DNA from: Chroococcopsis sp964623815
GTDB lineage: Bacteria > Cyanobacteriota > Cyanobacteriia > Cyanobacteriales > Microcystaceae
NCBI GenBank assembly: GCA_964623815.1
Contig: CAZUVR010000007.1
Coordinates: forward strand, 1-64,000
Direction: 5' to 3'
Length of the DNA stretch: 64,000 nucleotides
Every line of letters begins with the position of its first letter. Position 1 is the first letter of the stretch. Below the pieces are notes generated by a model. It saw only the letters and a list, made by a program, of their open reading frames with translations, did no database searches and had not been told where the DNA came from. This document shows positions 43,433 to 52,087 of this stretch, one piece after another. Made by a program: the position numbers and the translations under genes.

Positions 43433-43957
43433 TCAATTGCCAAAAGTTTGAGCAATGTTTGTCATAGTACGAAACAGCTTATACGGCTGGTCAGGAAAAG
43501 TTTGAAACTCAAACCTTTGGTAAAATCTCACCGCTTCATCGTCAATCGCCTCTACCACCACTGCAAAACAACCAGTCGTTTGGCTGACTCCCAGACTTCT
43601 ATATAAAGCATCCATAATCAACAACTTCCCCCAACCATATCCCCTGTAATCACTAGCCACCGCCAATCTCCCAATTAAAGTCACCCCAACTAGGGGATAT
43701 TTGGGCAGCTTTTTAGCCAGACTTTGGGGTAGCGATTCGAGATTAATGCTACTCATGGATAGGGTATAGTAGCCAATGATTTTTTCGCGTTCTCGGTCAA
43801 CCAGAACGTAGGGAATGGCGATATTTCTCTTCTTATCTTGAGTAGCGAGGTCGTGCAAGTAACGATCCAGTGCTTCGTTCCCACAGCTAAAAGTTGCCCG
43901 ATTGTGATGGCTTTCGAGTGGTTCTAGGCAAAAATCAACGGATTCCGGGATTAACAC
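43433..43957 (-). CDS. GNAT-family acetyltransferase toxin (TacT/AtaT-like)
   Basis: This 174-residue acetyltransferase has the acetyl-CoA motif LIGRLAVASDYRGYGWGKLL (RxxGxG pattern) and the C-terminal FYQRFEFQTFPDQ. GNAT toxins paired with DUF1778 antitoxins acetylate aminoacyl-tRNA and block translation. It starts at GTG 43957, 11 bp after the antitoxin stop. The HNRATFSCGNEALDRYLHD start is characteristic of this toxin branch. Confidence 0.85.
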   Translation of the reverse strand: MLIPESVDFCLEPLESHHNRATFSCGNEALDRYLHDLATQDKKRNIAIPYVLVDREREKIIGYYTLSMSSINLESLPQSLAKKLPKYPLVGVTLIGRLAVASDYRGYGWGKLLIMDALYRSLGVSQTTGCFAVVVEAIDDEAVRFYQRFEFQTFPDQPYKLFRTMTNIAQTFGN

Positions 43958-43968
43958 GAATCTAGCAA

Positions 43969-44280
43969 CTATTTATTCATCATTTGCTTGTAGCATTGGG
44001 CATCCGCCTGAGCCTGCTCGGAGGGAGCGGGGGGATTTAACAAAGCCTCGGCAAAAGCGGCGCGATCGCGCTCGGTTAATTCCAGCGATTCACGATCTTT
44101 GATCGTCCGCGTAGCCGCCTCAGCTAAAACCGACACCATAAACTCAGTCAAGTTCTGTCCCCGCAAAAACGCAGCCCTCTCCATCAGTTGCTTTTGCTCT
44201 TCCGTTACGCGAGCCTCTAACCGAGCATTTTTGCGGATTTTAGTCGCTTGGGTTGAATTTGTACTTGCTTTCGTACTCAT
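43969..44280 (-). CDS. DUF1778-family antitoxin
   Basis: This 103-residue protein has a ribbon-helix-helix-like N-terminal part (KNARLEARVTEEQKQLMERA, then AFLRGQNLTEFMVSVL) that binds the operator. The C-terminal tail (ERDRAAFAEALLNPPAPSEQ) neutralises the GNAT toxin. It precedes the toxin gene in one operon, as is standard for TacA/TacT and AtaR/AtaT systems, and probably autoregulates it. Confidence 0.85.
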   Translation of the reverse strand: MSTKASTNSTQATKIRKNARLEARVTEEQKQLMERAAFLRGQNLTEFMVSVLAEAATRTIKDRESLELTERDRAAFAEALLNPPAPSEQAQADAQCYKQMMNK

Positions 44281-44402
44281 GTTTTAGAAATTATTTGCTT
44301 TTAGCAGATTGTAACACAGTACGCTTTACAGCCGTACATTATTTCTGTTTAGCTGTGAACAAATTTGCACAAACGGCGATCGAGCCTAATTATTGTTACT
44401 TT

Positions 44403-44558
44403 CTAAACATAAAATAAACTCTTAAACTGCGACTTTTTTAAGCTTAAAAATTCATGCCACGCTTTCCCCCCGTTAGCCCCCGTAATTCCATAAACATTCT
44501 CGAATAAAAAACCTTGGGGCTGAAGTAGCTTTAAAATACGCCTCCTATAGCTTTCGTC
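44403..44558 (-). pseudogene. Relic of a C5-cytosine DNA methyltransferase (motif IV region)
   Basis: The minus strand encodes RRRILKLLQPQGFLFENVYG followed by ITGANGGKAWHEF. ENV preceded by QPxxFLF is the motif IV region of DNA cytosine-5 methyltransferases. The frame has a stop 2 codons upstream (44559-44561) and ends at 44403, so only about 35-50 codons remain. The rest of the 44281-44642 spacer shows no intact gene. It suggests a lost restriction-modification locus beside the toxin-antitoxin pair. Confidence 0.5.
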
Positions 44559-44642
44559 TCATTCTCATCAAAGATGGCGATGGATCGATTCTAACTTTGC
44601 GGTTAAGATGATTATCTGTAGCGTGTGAGTAGCGAGAAACCT

Positions 44643-46013
44643 ATGAATCACCCCTCTTTCCTATTAAAAATATTCGACAGCCGTAGCGCCAAACTAAAAA
44701 TTAGTGCTATTACTAGTTTAGCACTAATTTTTAGTGCCATTGGACAACAAACATCAGCCATAGCCAACACAGATACTTTGGAGGCTCCTAGCACCTCCGA
44801 GAACGTCGATGCGGCCCCCCAAGCGGCCCCGGTAGTTCCAGATGCCTTAAAGCCCGTACCTGTAGAGCCGGTGAGAATCGCCCCCAGCGTACCCGTACAG
44901 AGGCCCGCCGTCAGCCTCACCACCCCCGTAAAACCCCCGATAGTAAAACCCGTTTTAGAAATCCCTAAAAATCACAATACCACCTTACCCACGATCGCCC
45001 CCCAACAAGCGGCCAGCGGCAAAAACAACTTTATCGATAACAAAGTTTATACCCCGCCAGCTACGGTAGTAGTCACCGAAAGAGCCAGAGGATGTCAGAC
45101 GATCGCCACATCCGGGCAGGTGATCAACGGTAACTGTAACGTCAGACCCGCACCGGTAGCCCGACAAACAGCCCCAGCAACAAGGGAAGCCGCGCCCCAA
45201 ATGGCCCGCCGCCCTCTACCGCCGGTTAATCTAGTCGCCCGTCAGAACCGCCCCAGCGTCACCCGTCAACCCGTAACCATCGCCGCCGCGCCAGTAGTGG
45301 TGCAACGCCGTCCAGTAGTCCAGAATATGATCGGCACGGTAGCCACTAACGTAGTCAATAACGTGACGAGATTGACACCACCGACTGTCGCCGCCAGCAG
45401 CGTAGTAGCGCTAAACCCGCAAAGTTGGAACGGAGCCAGATTAGCCCTCCAACCGGTAGCGCCCACCACCGATAACAGTAACGAACCGGCTAGATACGAT
45501 CGTGCCGCCACTATGGGTGTTTCTAAACCCGTAGCCGCCGCCCGCACCGATTTACTCTTTCCCCTCGCCCTTCCGGCACCGATTACCTCGGTTTTCGGCT
45601 GGCGTAATCATCCCGTTACCGGCAACCTATCCCGACACGAAGGAACCGATCTCGGCGCACCGCTAGGTACTCCCGTATTAGCCGCTTACAGAGGAGAAGT
45701 AGCCGCCGCCGATTGGATAGGTGGCTACGGTTTAACTGTCATCCTGCGCCACTTGGACGGGACTCAAGAATCGCGCTACGGACACCTATCGGAAATCACC
45801 GTCAAACCCGGTCAATGGGTGGAACAGGGCGAGGTTATCGGGAAGGTAGGCAGTACCGGCTTATCTACCGGCCCCCACTTACACTTCGAGTGGAGACATA
45901 ACACCGCTCAGGGTTGGGTAGCAGTAGACGCGGGGGTACATTTAGAATATGCCCTGGAAAACCTCGTGCAACGGATGCAGATGGCTCAAGAAAATTCCGA
46001 ACCTCAAGGGTAA
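44643..46013 (+). CDS. Exported M23-family (LytM-like) peptidase
   Basis: This is a 456-residue exported protein. A signal peptide covers residues 1-42 (KISAITSLALIFSAIGQQTS, cleavage near AIA). A long proline/alanine/valine-rich, low-complexity stretch follows (45-300). The C-terminal LytM domain has SVFGWRNHPVTGNLSRHEGTDLG (HxxxD zinc ligands), YGLTVILRHLDG and GPHLHFEWRHN (HxH), so the zinc site looks complete. It likely cuts or binds peptidoglycan peptides. ATG 44643 is preferred; GTG 44625 is in frame. A strong hairpin lies in the signal-peptide codons. Confidence 0.88.
   Translation: MNHPSFLLKIFDSRSAKLKISAITSLALIFSAIGQQTSAIANTDTLEAPSTSENVDAAPQAAPVVPDALKPVPVEPVRIAPSVPVQRPAVSLTTPVKPPIVKPVLEIPKNHNTTLPTIAPQQAASGKNNFIDNKVYTPPATVVVTERARGCQTIATSGQVINGNCNVRPAPVARQTAPATREAAPQMARRPLPPVNLVARQNRPSVTRQPVTIAAAPVVVQRRPVVQNMIGTVATNVVNNVTRLTPPTVAASSVVALNPQSWNGARLALQPVAPTTDNSNEPARYDRAATMGVSKPVAAARTDLLFPLALPAPITSVFGWRNHPVTGNLSRHEGTDLGAPLGTPVLAAYRGEVAAADWIGGYGLTVILRHLDGTQESRYGHLSEITVKPGQWVEQGEVIGKVGSTGLSTGPHLHFEWRHNTAQGWVAVDAGVHLEYALENLVQRMQMAQENSEPQG
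44696..44732. repeat. 13-bp perfect inverted repeat inside the M23 signal-peptide codons
   Basis: AAAAATTAGTGCT (44696-44708) and AGCACTAATTTTT (44720-44732) are perfect arms around an 11-base loop, about 55 bp into the gene. The right arm ends in five T, which gives a terminator-like form. Confidence 0.75.
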
Positions 46014-46026
46014 CAGGAGTGACTCA

Positions 46027-46070
46027 AGAGTAGTGAGAAGTGAGCTAGCTACTCTCTTCTCATCACTCAT
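46027..46070. repeat. Divergent two-armed heptamer-like element, probable bidirectional terminator
   Basis: GAGTAGTGAGAAGTGAG pairs with CTCTCTTCTCATCACTC with few mismatches, across CTAGCTA. It lies between the convergent M23 peptidase and ftsH genes. Confidence 0.6.
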
Positions 46071-46082
46071 TTATCACTTCTA

Positions 46083-47975
46083 TTACACTATCGCGCTCGC
46101 CGGTATGGGGAACCTAGTCCCTAATTCCTGTAATAATTTCCGGAAGGTTTCCCCGTCTATAGTTTCCTGGTCGATGAGAATATCCACCAGTTTATCGACC
46201 GAGGCACGATTCTCGCTAACGATCTTTTTGGCTAATTCGTGACACTCCCTGACGATGTCGCGGATTTCCGAATCTATCTTCGCGGAAATCACCTCGGAAT
46301 GATCGCCCCGACGATTTGACCAATCGTTACCGAGATAAGAATTTTGCTCCTCCTCGAGAGCGAAGGCTCCGATCGAAGACATCCCGAATTTAGTCACCAT
46401 CTGCCGCGCCAAATCCGTAATCTTCTCGATGTCGTTACCCGCGCCCGTCGTCACCTCATCGTCCCCGAAGATACACTCTTCCGCTACTCTGCCCCCTAAT
46501 AAGCCAGTGATCATCGCCTTCAACTGTGTGCGCGTTACTAAGCCTCTTTCCTCATCAGGAGTGAACCAGGTTAAACCCTGCGCCTGTCCCCTAGGGATTA
46601 GAGTCACCTTCTCTACTGGATCATGTCCCTTACATAGAGTACCCACGATCGCGTGACCGATCTCGTGATAGGCTATGAGACGCTTCGCCTTACTATCTAC
46701 GAGGGATTTACCCTCCATGCCAGCCACGATGCGATCGATCGCGTCGTTTATCTCCGTCATTGTGATCGCCTCTTTCCGTCTCCTGGCGGTAAATATAGCC
46801 GCCTCGTTGAGCAGGTTAGCTAAATCCGCGCCGGTAAAGCCCGGTGTTCTTCTGGCTATGGCTTCTAAAGACACTTCGGGGGAGACTTTCTTATCCCTGG
46901 AATGGACTTCTAAAATCCCTAAACGCCCTTTAAAATCCGGATAATCTACCGTTACCTGTCGATCGAACCTGCCCGGGCGCAACAGGGCCGTATCGAGAAC
47001 ATCGGGCCGGTTAGTGGCCGCTATCACGATGATACCGCTATTGCCCTCGAATCCGTCCATCTCCGTCAGTAATTGGTTTAAAGTCTGTTCCCGCTCATCG
47101 TTACCGCCACCGTAACCAACACCCCTCTGTCTGCCCACCGCGTCTATCTCATCGATGAAAATGAGACAGGGCGAATTCTCCTTCGCCTTCTTGAATAAAT
47201 CTCTTACTCTGGAGGCACCGACACCGACGAACATTTCCACGAATTCCGAACCCGAGATACTGAAGAATGGTACGCCCGCCTCACCTGCGATCGCTTTAGC
47301 AAGTAAAGTTTTACCGGTTCCCGGCGGCCCGATCAGTAACAGCCCCTTCGGTATCTTGGCACCGATAGCCGTAAATTTTTCCGGCTGTTTCAGGAAGGTG
47401 ACGACTTCTTGTAATTCTTCTTTCGCCTCATCGATGCCCGCCACGTCATCGAATTTTATCCCTGTTTTCGCTTCCATCTGGAAACGTGCGCGGGATTTCC
47501 CGAAACTCATCGCCTGGCCGGACACGTTAGCTGAGCGTCTCAATACCATTACCACCAATCCCAGTAATAGAATCACCACGAAGAGATTAGTTAGCACATT
47601 GATTAAGGTGCTGTTATCTGGCGTTTGCTTGATTTGAAAATCGACATTTTTGGTGCGTAGTCTGTCGATCAATTCTGGATTCTGCTCTAATAACTGTACC
47701 TGTTTCGTCTGATTTTGATCGCCCTCACCCTTTAAAGTGACGGTTGCTACTTGCTGAGTTTGGTCGATGTCAACTTTTTTGATCTGTCCCTGCTCGATTT
47801 TCTGTAGGAATTCCCCGTAGGTCAATGTATTACTATCCCCTTTACTCCAAGCAGGCGTAACTGTAAAAACTGTCTGTAAAATGATTAAGCTGGTGAGGAA
47901 TTTTCTCAACCCTTTTCTATTCTTGTTTATGGCTTGGCGATGACGCTCTGCTTTGTGTTGAGACGATTTGGGCAT
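46083..47975 (-). CDS. ftsH: ATP-dependent zinc metalloprotease FtsH
   Basis: A 630-residue membrane AAA protease. An N-terminal helix (26-42) and a second (128-146) flank an extracytoplasmic domain. The AAA domain has Walker A GPPGTGKT (216-223), Walker B LIFIDEIDA and the second region of homology TNRPDVLDTALLRPGRFDR. The zinc motif is HEIGH (437-441). Cyanobacteria have four FtsH proteins that work as pairs in photosystem II repair or iron regulation. The basic N terminus and NTLTYGEFLQKIEQGQIKKV suggest the FtsH1/FtsH3 branch, but I cannot assign it firmly. Confidence 0.93.
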   Translation of the reverse strand: MPKSSQHKAERHRQAINKNRKGLRKFLTSLIILQTVFTVTPAWSKGDSNTLTYGEFLQKIEQGQIKKVDIDQTQQVATVTLKGEGDQNQTKQVQLLEQNPELIDRLRTKNVDFQIKQTPDNSTLINVLTNLFVVILLLGLVVMVLRRSANVSGQAMSFGKSRARFQMEAKTGIKFDDVAGIDEAKEELQEVVTFLKQPEKFTAIGAKIPKGLLLIGPPGTGKTLLAKAIAGEAGVPFFSISGSEFVEMFVGVGASRVRDLFKKAKENSPCLIFIDEIDAVGRQRGVGYGGGNDEREQTLNQLLTEMDGFEGNSGIIVIAATNRPDVLDTALLRPGRFDRQVTVDYPDFKGRLGILEVHSRDKKVSPEVSLEAIARRTPGFTGADLANLLNEAAIFTARRRKEAITMTEINDAIDRIVAGMEGKSLVDSKAKRLIAYHEIGHAIVGTLCKGHDPVEKVTLIPRGQAQGLTWFTPDEERGLVTRTQLKAMITGLLGGRVAEECIFGDDEVTTGAGNDIEKITDLARQMVTKFGMSSIGAFALEEEQNSYLGNDWSNRRGDHSEVISAKIDSEIRDIVRECHELAKKIVSENRASVDKLVDILIDQETIDGETFRKLLQELGTRFPIPASAIV

Positions 47976-48041
47976 AGTGAGTGAAGATTCAATTTATCCT
48001 AGTATCTATTCTGACAGATTCATGAAATAACCGCACTGACT

Positions 48042-49697
48042 CTAGGGCATCTTGTCGCCCCGGGGACGATTCTCGACTACAGTTTTACCGAAACCGTCGC
48101 CGACTCCCTGTAATATCCCCCTGCCTATTAAGCCGATTCCCCTACCGATGACTTGAATGAGAAAGTATACTAATCCTTTCCCTACTACGGAAAATATTAC
48201 CCGGAATCTCGGCGATAGTGCGTCTCTTAATTCTAGAGCGATCGTCACTAGCCATCTCAGCCCCGACAACTGTTTCAATTCTTCTTCCCTCGGAGTATAA
48301 ATTAACAGTTTTTTAATCTTATATTGATCGTAGTAAAACAGTCTTTGTTGACTTTCAAAAATTAGTTTAGGCTCACGGAAATATTTATCTTGGGTATATT
48401 TCCAGGAAAGATTATTCCGAAATAATGCTAGTTTTCGAGCTACTCTAAAATCTGGTTTAAATATTTTATTTTTTACATATTCATTATCATAGAAATTGTT
48501 TAAGATGATTATCATCACTGCATTGGCGACGGTATTAATTAAATTTTGCAGTAATATCTTAGCCCTTTCAATAGTTTCAGGTTCGTTGTAGGTGTATTCG
48601 ACACCATCAATTAAGAGATTATCACCTAATACTAAATAATTCAATAAATCATTGACAAAAGGAATTTTGTTTAAAATTTCTTTTTGAATTATATCTTGCT
48701 CCAAAAAGAGAGTATCAAATTTATCAATGAAATAATTGTCTAAAAAGTTACGAGTAGATTTTTCCCAAATATCCCCTAAGAGCCGATTTTTCCTGACGAC
48801 TATCTCATCAGCAGATAATTCCAGAAATCTTAAATCATCGATCGTCTGTCTGATTTGAGTGAAAGTGATATACAGTAGTTCCTTTTGTGCGTTAGCCTGC
48901 AAAACTTCTATCTCTAAAGGAATTTCCGTGACGTTAGTTAAGGGTGATCGAATTTGAGCCAGGGTATCCTCAAAAACTACCGAGCTAGTTAGAGGACGAT
49001 AACGACTTAGAATCGGTAACTCTTCCGAAGAAATCACGCTTTCTGGTAAAGCGTAATTGACATTATCAGCCCCCTCTATAGGTGTAACTTCTACGGGTAA
49101 AAGTTTTTTGATCAGCCAAGCTGCAGTAGATAACTCTCTTTTTCTTCCTCGCCAATAAAAGCGATCAAACTCACTCAGACGCGATTGACTCAATCTCTCC
49201 CGTATCATCTCGATATTATCATCGATCTGGTTCAAACCCGATCGAGCCGAACGAATTAACCAGTGCGTTTTTTTCTTATTCGGGTAGTTTACGGGTACTA
49301 AGAGAGCTGAACTCGGCCAGTAAAATTCCCCTCTACTGATAGACAGAGAAATACTAACTATTTCCTCGAAAGAAGTCTTTTTAGGAATGTAACCCGCCAA
49401 GCCCATTCTCTGACCGATCAACTTAGTATTAGAATCGAGGGGCATGGTGATGATAATGATCTTGCTTGTAGGATAAAGCCTCTGTATTTGGGCTACTAAA
49501 GACCAATCAGGAACAATGCTCAAATAGGGTACTGGATCGATGAAAATTAGATCGGGCGCAGGAGCGATCGATCTTGACAGAATACTGTCTAAACTCTCCT
49601 GCCCTATGACGCTAAAATTTTCATTGCGATTTAACATCTCGGCGACACCGAGACGGAAAATAGGATCATCATCTACAACTAGTAAATTAAAAGGCAC
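48042..49697 (-). CDS. Response-regulator receiver fused to a Ycf55/DUF3685-type domain
   Basis: This 551-residue protein has an N-terminal receiver domain (1-125): acidic pair in VVDDDP, phospho-acceptor D54 (LIFIDPVP), threonine in IIITMP and lysine in YIPKKTS. The long C-terminal part (about 150-551) is the Ycf55/DUF3685 domain found in cyanobacteria and red-algal plastids, of unknown role, ending in amphipathic helices (RFRVIFSVVGKGLVYFLIQV). No DNA-binding domain is visible, so its output is not direct transcriptional control of the usual kind. Confidence 0.8.
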   Translation of the reverse strand: MPFNLLVVDDDPIFRLGVAEMLNRNENFSVIGQESLDSILSRSIAPAPDLIFIDPVPYLSIVPDWSLVAQIQRLYPTSKIIIITMPLDSNTKLIGQRMGLAGYIPKKTSFEEIVSISLSISRGEFYWPSSALLVPVNYPNKKKTHWLIRSARSGLNQIDDNIEMIRERLSQSRLSEFDRFYWRGRKRELSTAAWLIKKLLPVEVTPIEGADNVNYALPESVISSEELPILSRYRPLTSSVVFEDTLAQIRSPLTNVTEIPLEIEVLQANAQKELLYITFTQIRQTIDDLRFLELSADEIVVRKNRLLGDIWEKSTRNFLDNYFIDKFDTLFLEQDIIQKEILNKIPFVNDLLNYLVLGDNLLIDGVEYTYNEPETIERAKILLQNLINTVANAVMIIILNNFYDNEYVKNKIFKPDFRVARKLALFRNNLSWKYTQDKYFREPKLIFESQQRLFYYDQYKIKKLLIYTPREEELKQLSGLRWLVTIALELRDALSPRFRVIFSVVGKGLVYFLIQVIGRGIGLIGRGILQGVGDGFGKTVVENRPRGDKMP

Positions 49698-49797
49698 GAT
49701 ATGCGATTAATCTATTTCTTGCTCATTATATTATCTCACCGTCTACACCTGAGTTAGTTCATGTATACGCTAAAAATAGCTATGGTTTAGCATCTTA

Positions 49798-49825
49798 TGA
49801 TACAATCGATCTTAGAGCGCTCTAA
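49798..49825 (+). promoter_or_regulatory. Extended -10 promoter with palindrome at the predicted transcription start
   Basis: TGATACAAT (49798-49806) is an extended -10 element. The 14-bp perfect palindrome TTAGAGCGCTCTAA (49812-49825) covers the expected start of transcription, 19 bp before the Uma2 gene. It looks like an operator. Confidence 0.45.
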
Positions 49826-49843
49826 AAATTAGGTAAGTCGGTT

Positions 49844-50452
49844 ATGGTAGCTGCTAAGGACAATTCGCCACTGTTAACCTCAGAAGAATATTTTGTCTGG
49901 GAAGAAAAACAACTCGAAAAACACGAGTACATCGACGGGCAAGTATACGCCATGACCGGCAGGAGTAAAAATCATAGTTTGCTTGCCGTAAGATGTATTA
50001 CTATGTTTTCTAATCATTTAGAAGGGAGTGACTGCGAAACTGTTAACTCAGATATGAGGGTTAACATTTTCAAGACTAATAATTATACCTATCCTGATGT
50101 GAGCGTAACCTGTGATGAGCGAGATAAAACTACCACTCAATACATCACCTATCCCTGTTTAATCGTCGAAGTTCTATCCAACAGCACGGAAGCCTATGAC
50201 AGGGGGGCTAAGTTTAGGATGTATAGCCGTAATCCAGTGTTGCGAGATTATTTGCTAGTTAGCTCAACCAGTATGGAGATCGATTTGTATCACAAAAACG
50301 ACGCAGGAGAGTGGATTATCATTAACTATCAAGCGGGTGACACGGTAGAACTAAAAAGTATTAACCTCCGTTTCTCCGTCGAGCAGATTTATCGCGGTTT
50401 AAACCTCGGGGCAAAAGAGCATAATAACGGAGCAGAGCAACCGGCTAATTAG
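49844..50452 (+). CDS. Uma2-family (DUF820) putative endonuclease
   Basis: This 202-residue protein has a PD-(D/E)XK-like fold typical of the large cyanobacterial Uma2/DUF820 family. The N-terminal LTSEEYFVWEEKQLEKHEYI is followed by DGQVYAMTGRSKNHS, then YTYPDVSVTCDE and PCLIVEVLSNST, which supply the acidic residues and glutamate of the nuclease site. The lysine follows with AKFRMYSR. Its function in cells is unclear; the family is highly multiplied in cyanobacteria. Confidence 0.88.
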   Translation: MVAAKDNSPLLTSEEYFVWEEKQLEKHEYIDGQVYAMTGRSKNHSLLAVRCITMFSNHLEGSDCETVNSDMRVNIFKTNNYTYPDVSVTCDERDKTTTQYITYPCLIVEVLSNSTEAYDRGAKFRMYSRNPVLRDYLLVSSTSMEIDLYHKNDAGEWIIINYQAGDTVELKSINLRFSVEQIYRGLNLGAKEHNNGAEQPAN

Positions 50453-50486
50453 GCGGTAAAATAATAGATCCCTGCGTTAAGCTGTT

Positions 50487-50735
50487 TTAGGTGGGAACCG
50501 GTTCACCGGGGCGAAGACTTGCCCATTTACCATTTTCCCGTAAGAAGCTTAGACAACCGACTACATCCCATTCCATCTCGATTATGTCATCTTGAGTGCG
50601 GATGTTGACGTTGATCGAAGGCTCCTGGGGTTCAAAGTCAGGGTTATCCGTTAGATGAGGTTCAAGATGTTGTGTTTCTACGGCGTGGTAGGTCAGACAG
50701 CGATCGACAAAATAACAATTAACGCAAATACACAT
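50487..50735 (-). CDS. ycf34: Ycf34 family protein
   Basis: This 82-residue protein matches Ycf34, conserved in cyanobacteria and red-algal plastids. It has CICVNCYFVDRCLTYHAVE with the cysteines that bind an Fe-S cluster, NINVRT-type sequence in the middle, and EMEWDVVGCLSF then WASLRPGEPVPT at the end. Ycf34 affects photosynthetic electron transport in Synechocystis. ATG 50735 gives the family N terminus; GTG 50744 is also in frame. Confidence 0.93.
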   Translation of the reverse strand: MCICVNCYFVDRCLTYHAVETQHLEPHLTDNPDFEPQEPSINVNIRTQDDIIEMEWDVVGCLSFLRENGKWASLRPGEPVPT

Positions 50736-50824
50736 AATTTTCACTAACCCCTTTTTTGTTAATCTAGCTCAGACTCAAACGGGATGGGGCGATCGAATAA
50801 TATATTTTTGTAAATTAATCTTAG

Positions 50825-52078
50825 ATGGATTGGCGCGAACCTTTAAAAAGACTGTTTTTAGAAGATTTACCGATTAAATTGGCGGAATTACCGAAAGATG
50901 CCTGTTTAGTAGGTGGGGCGGTGCGGGATGCCCTCTTACAGCGTCGGAAAGATTATTTAGATTTAGATTTTGTTATGCCCGGTGGTGCCGTAGAAATCGC
51001 TAAGACTATCGCCAATAATTATAAAGCCGGGTTTGTGGTTCTCGATCGCTCTCGGGGTATAGCCCGGGTAGTATTCCCTCAAGGTACTCTAGATTTTGCC
51101 GAACAGGAAGGAGCAACTTTAGAAATCGACTTAAACCGTAGAGATTTCCGCGTTAACGCTATCGCGTATCATCCTCTTACGGAAACTTTAATCGATCCTT
51201 TGAACGGTTTGAGCGATTTAGAGCGAAAAACTTTAACAATGGTGTCGGCCAAAAATCTAGAGGACGATCCGTTAAGATTATTGAGAGCCTATCGTCAGGC
51301 GGCACAGTTAGGGTTTACCATCGATAACACTACCCGCAACACCATTCATGAATATGCGGGGCTTATTGCTCGTGTAGCCGCCGAAAGAGTGCAATCGGAA
51401 TTGAATTATCTGTTACTCAATCCAGGCGGCACCGATTGGTTAAAAAATGCTCATGAAGATGGGGTGCTGTCTCCCTGGTTAACTGCGCTCGATCCCTATC
51501 ATCTATCGAAAATATTTTTGGTAGATAGTTGTGCTCAGATATTAGAAACTAGAGATTTTACATTCGCTCCCGAACAATTACACCTAACTAAATTAACTCT
51601 TTTAGTCGGTTTGAATACGGAATTGGCACAGAAACAATTAATCAATTTAAAATATTCAAAAGCCGAAATAAAAACCGTTAGCACAGTAGTGAAGAATTTA
51701 AACTTACTTTTAAAGAAAGAACAATTAGCCGAAAATTTTAGCGTTAGAGAGCAATATTTTCTATTTTTAGAATCTGGAAAGACTATCCCTATTTTAATTT
51801 TATTAGCATTAATACTAGGTGTTAACAAAGAAATTTTAAGGCAATTGTGGGAATATTATTTAGATCCCCTCAATAATATCGCTCACCCTCAAGCCCTAAT
51901 CACGGGTACGGATTTAATCAAACAGTTACATATTTCCCCAGGCCCGGCGATCGGAAAACTATTGACGGAAGTACAGATAGCCTATCTTGAAGGAAAAATC
52001 GATAGTTTTGAAAGTGCGATCGATTTCGCCCGGGGATTACGGAGGGAGTCGGGAGTCGGGAGTCGGGAGTCGCGGTAA
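50825..52078 (+). CDS. CCA tRNA nucleotidyltransferase / poly(A) polymerase family
   Basis: This class II nucleotidyltransferase of 417 residues adds CCA to tRNA 3' ends, or only part of it in split systems. It has LVGGAVRDALLQRRKDYLDLDFV with metal-binding aspartates, RRDFRVNAIAYH, and EDDPLRLLRAYRQAAQLGF (neck domain). The last 12 residues (REx SGVGSRESR type) are encoded by the heptamer repeat at 52041-52075 and are not part of the natural fold. It converges on the IctB-like gene, separated by 9 bp. Confidence 0.9.
   Translation: MDWREPLKRLFLEDLPIKLAELPKDACLVGGAVRDALLQRRKDYLDLDFVMPGGAVEIAKTIANNYKAGFVVLDRSRGIARVVFPQGTLDFAEQEGATLEIDLNRRDFRVNAIAYHPLTETLIDPLNGLSDLERKTLTMVSAKNLEDDPLRLLRAYRQAAQLGFTIDNTTRNTIHEYAGLIARVAAERVQSELNYLLLNPGGTDWLKNAHEDGVLSPWLTALDPYHLSKIFLVDSCAQILETRDFTFAPEQLHLTKLTLLVGLNTELAQKQLINLKYSKAEIKTVSTVVKNLNLLLKKEQLAENFSVREQYFLFLESGKTIPILILLALILGVNKEILRQLWEYYLDPLNNIAHPQALITGTDLIKQLHISPGPAIGKLLTEVQIAYLEGKIDSFESAIDFARGLRRESGVGSRESR
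52041..52075. repeat. Heptamer repeat within the 3' end of the CCA enzyme gene
   Basis: Four copies of GGGAGTC in tandem lie before the stop codon at 52076-52078. Only one arm is present. They encode the tail ESGVGSRESR. Confidence 0.85.
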
Positions 52079-52087
52079 AATACCTCG

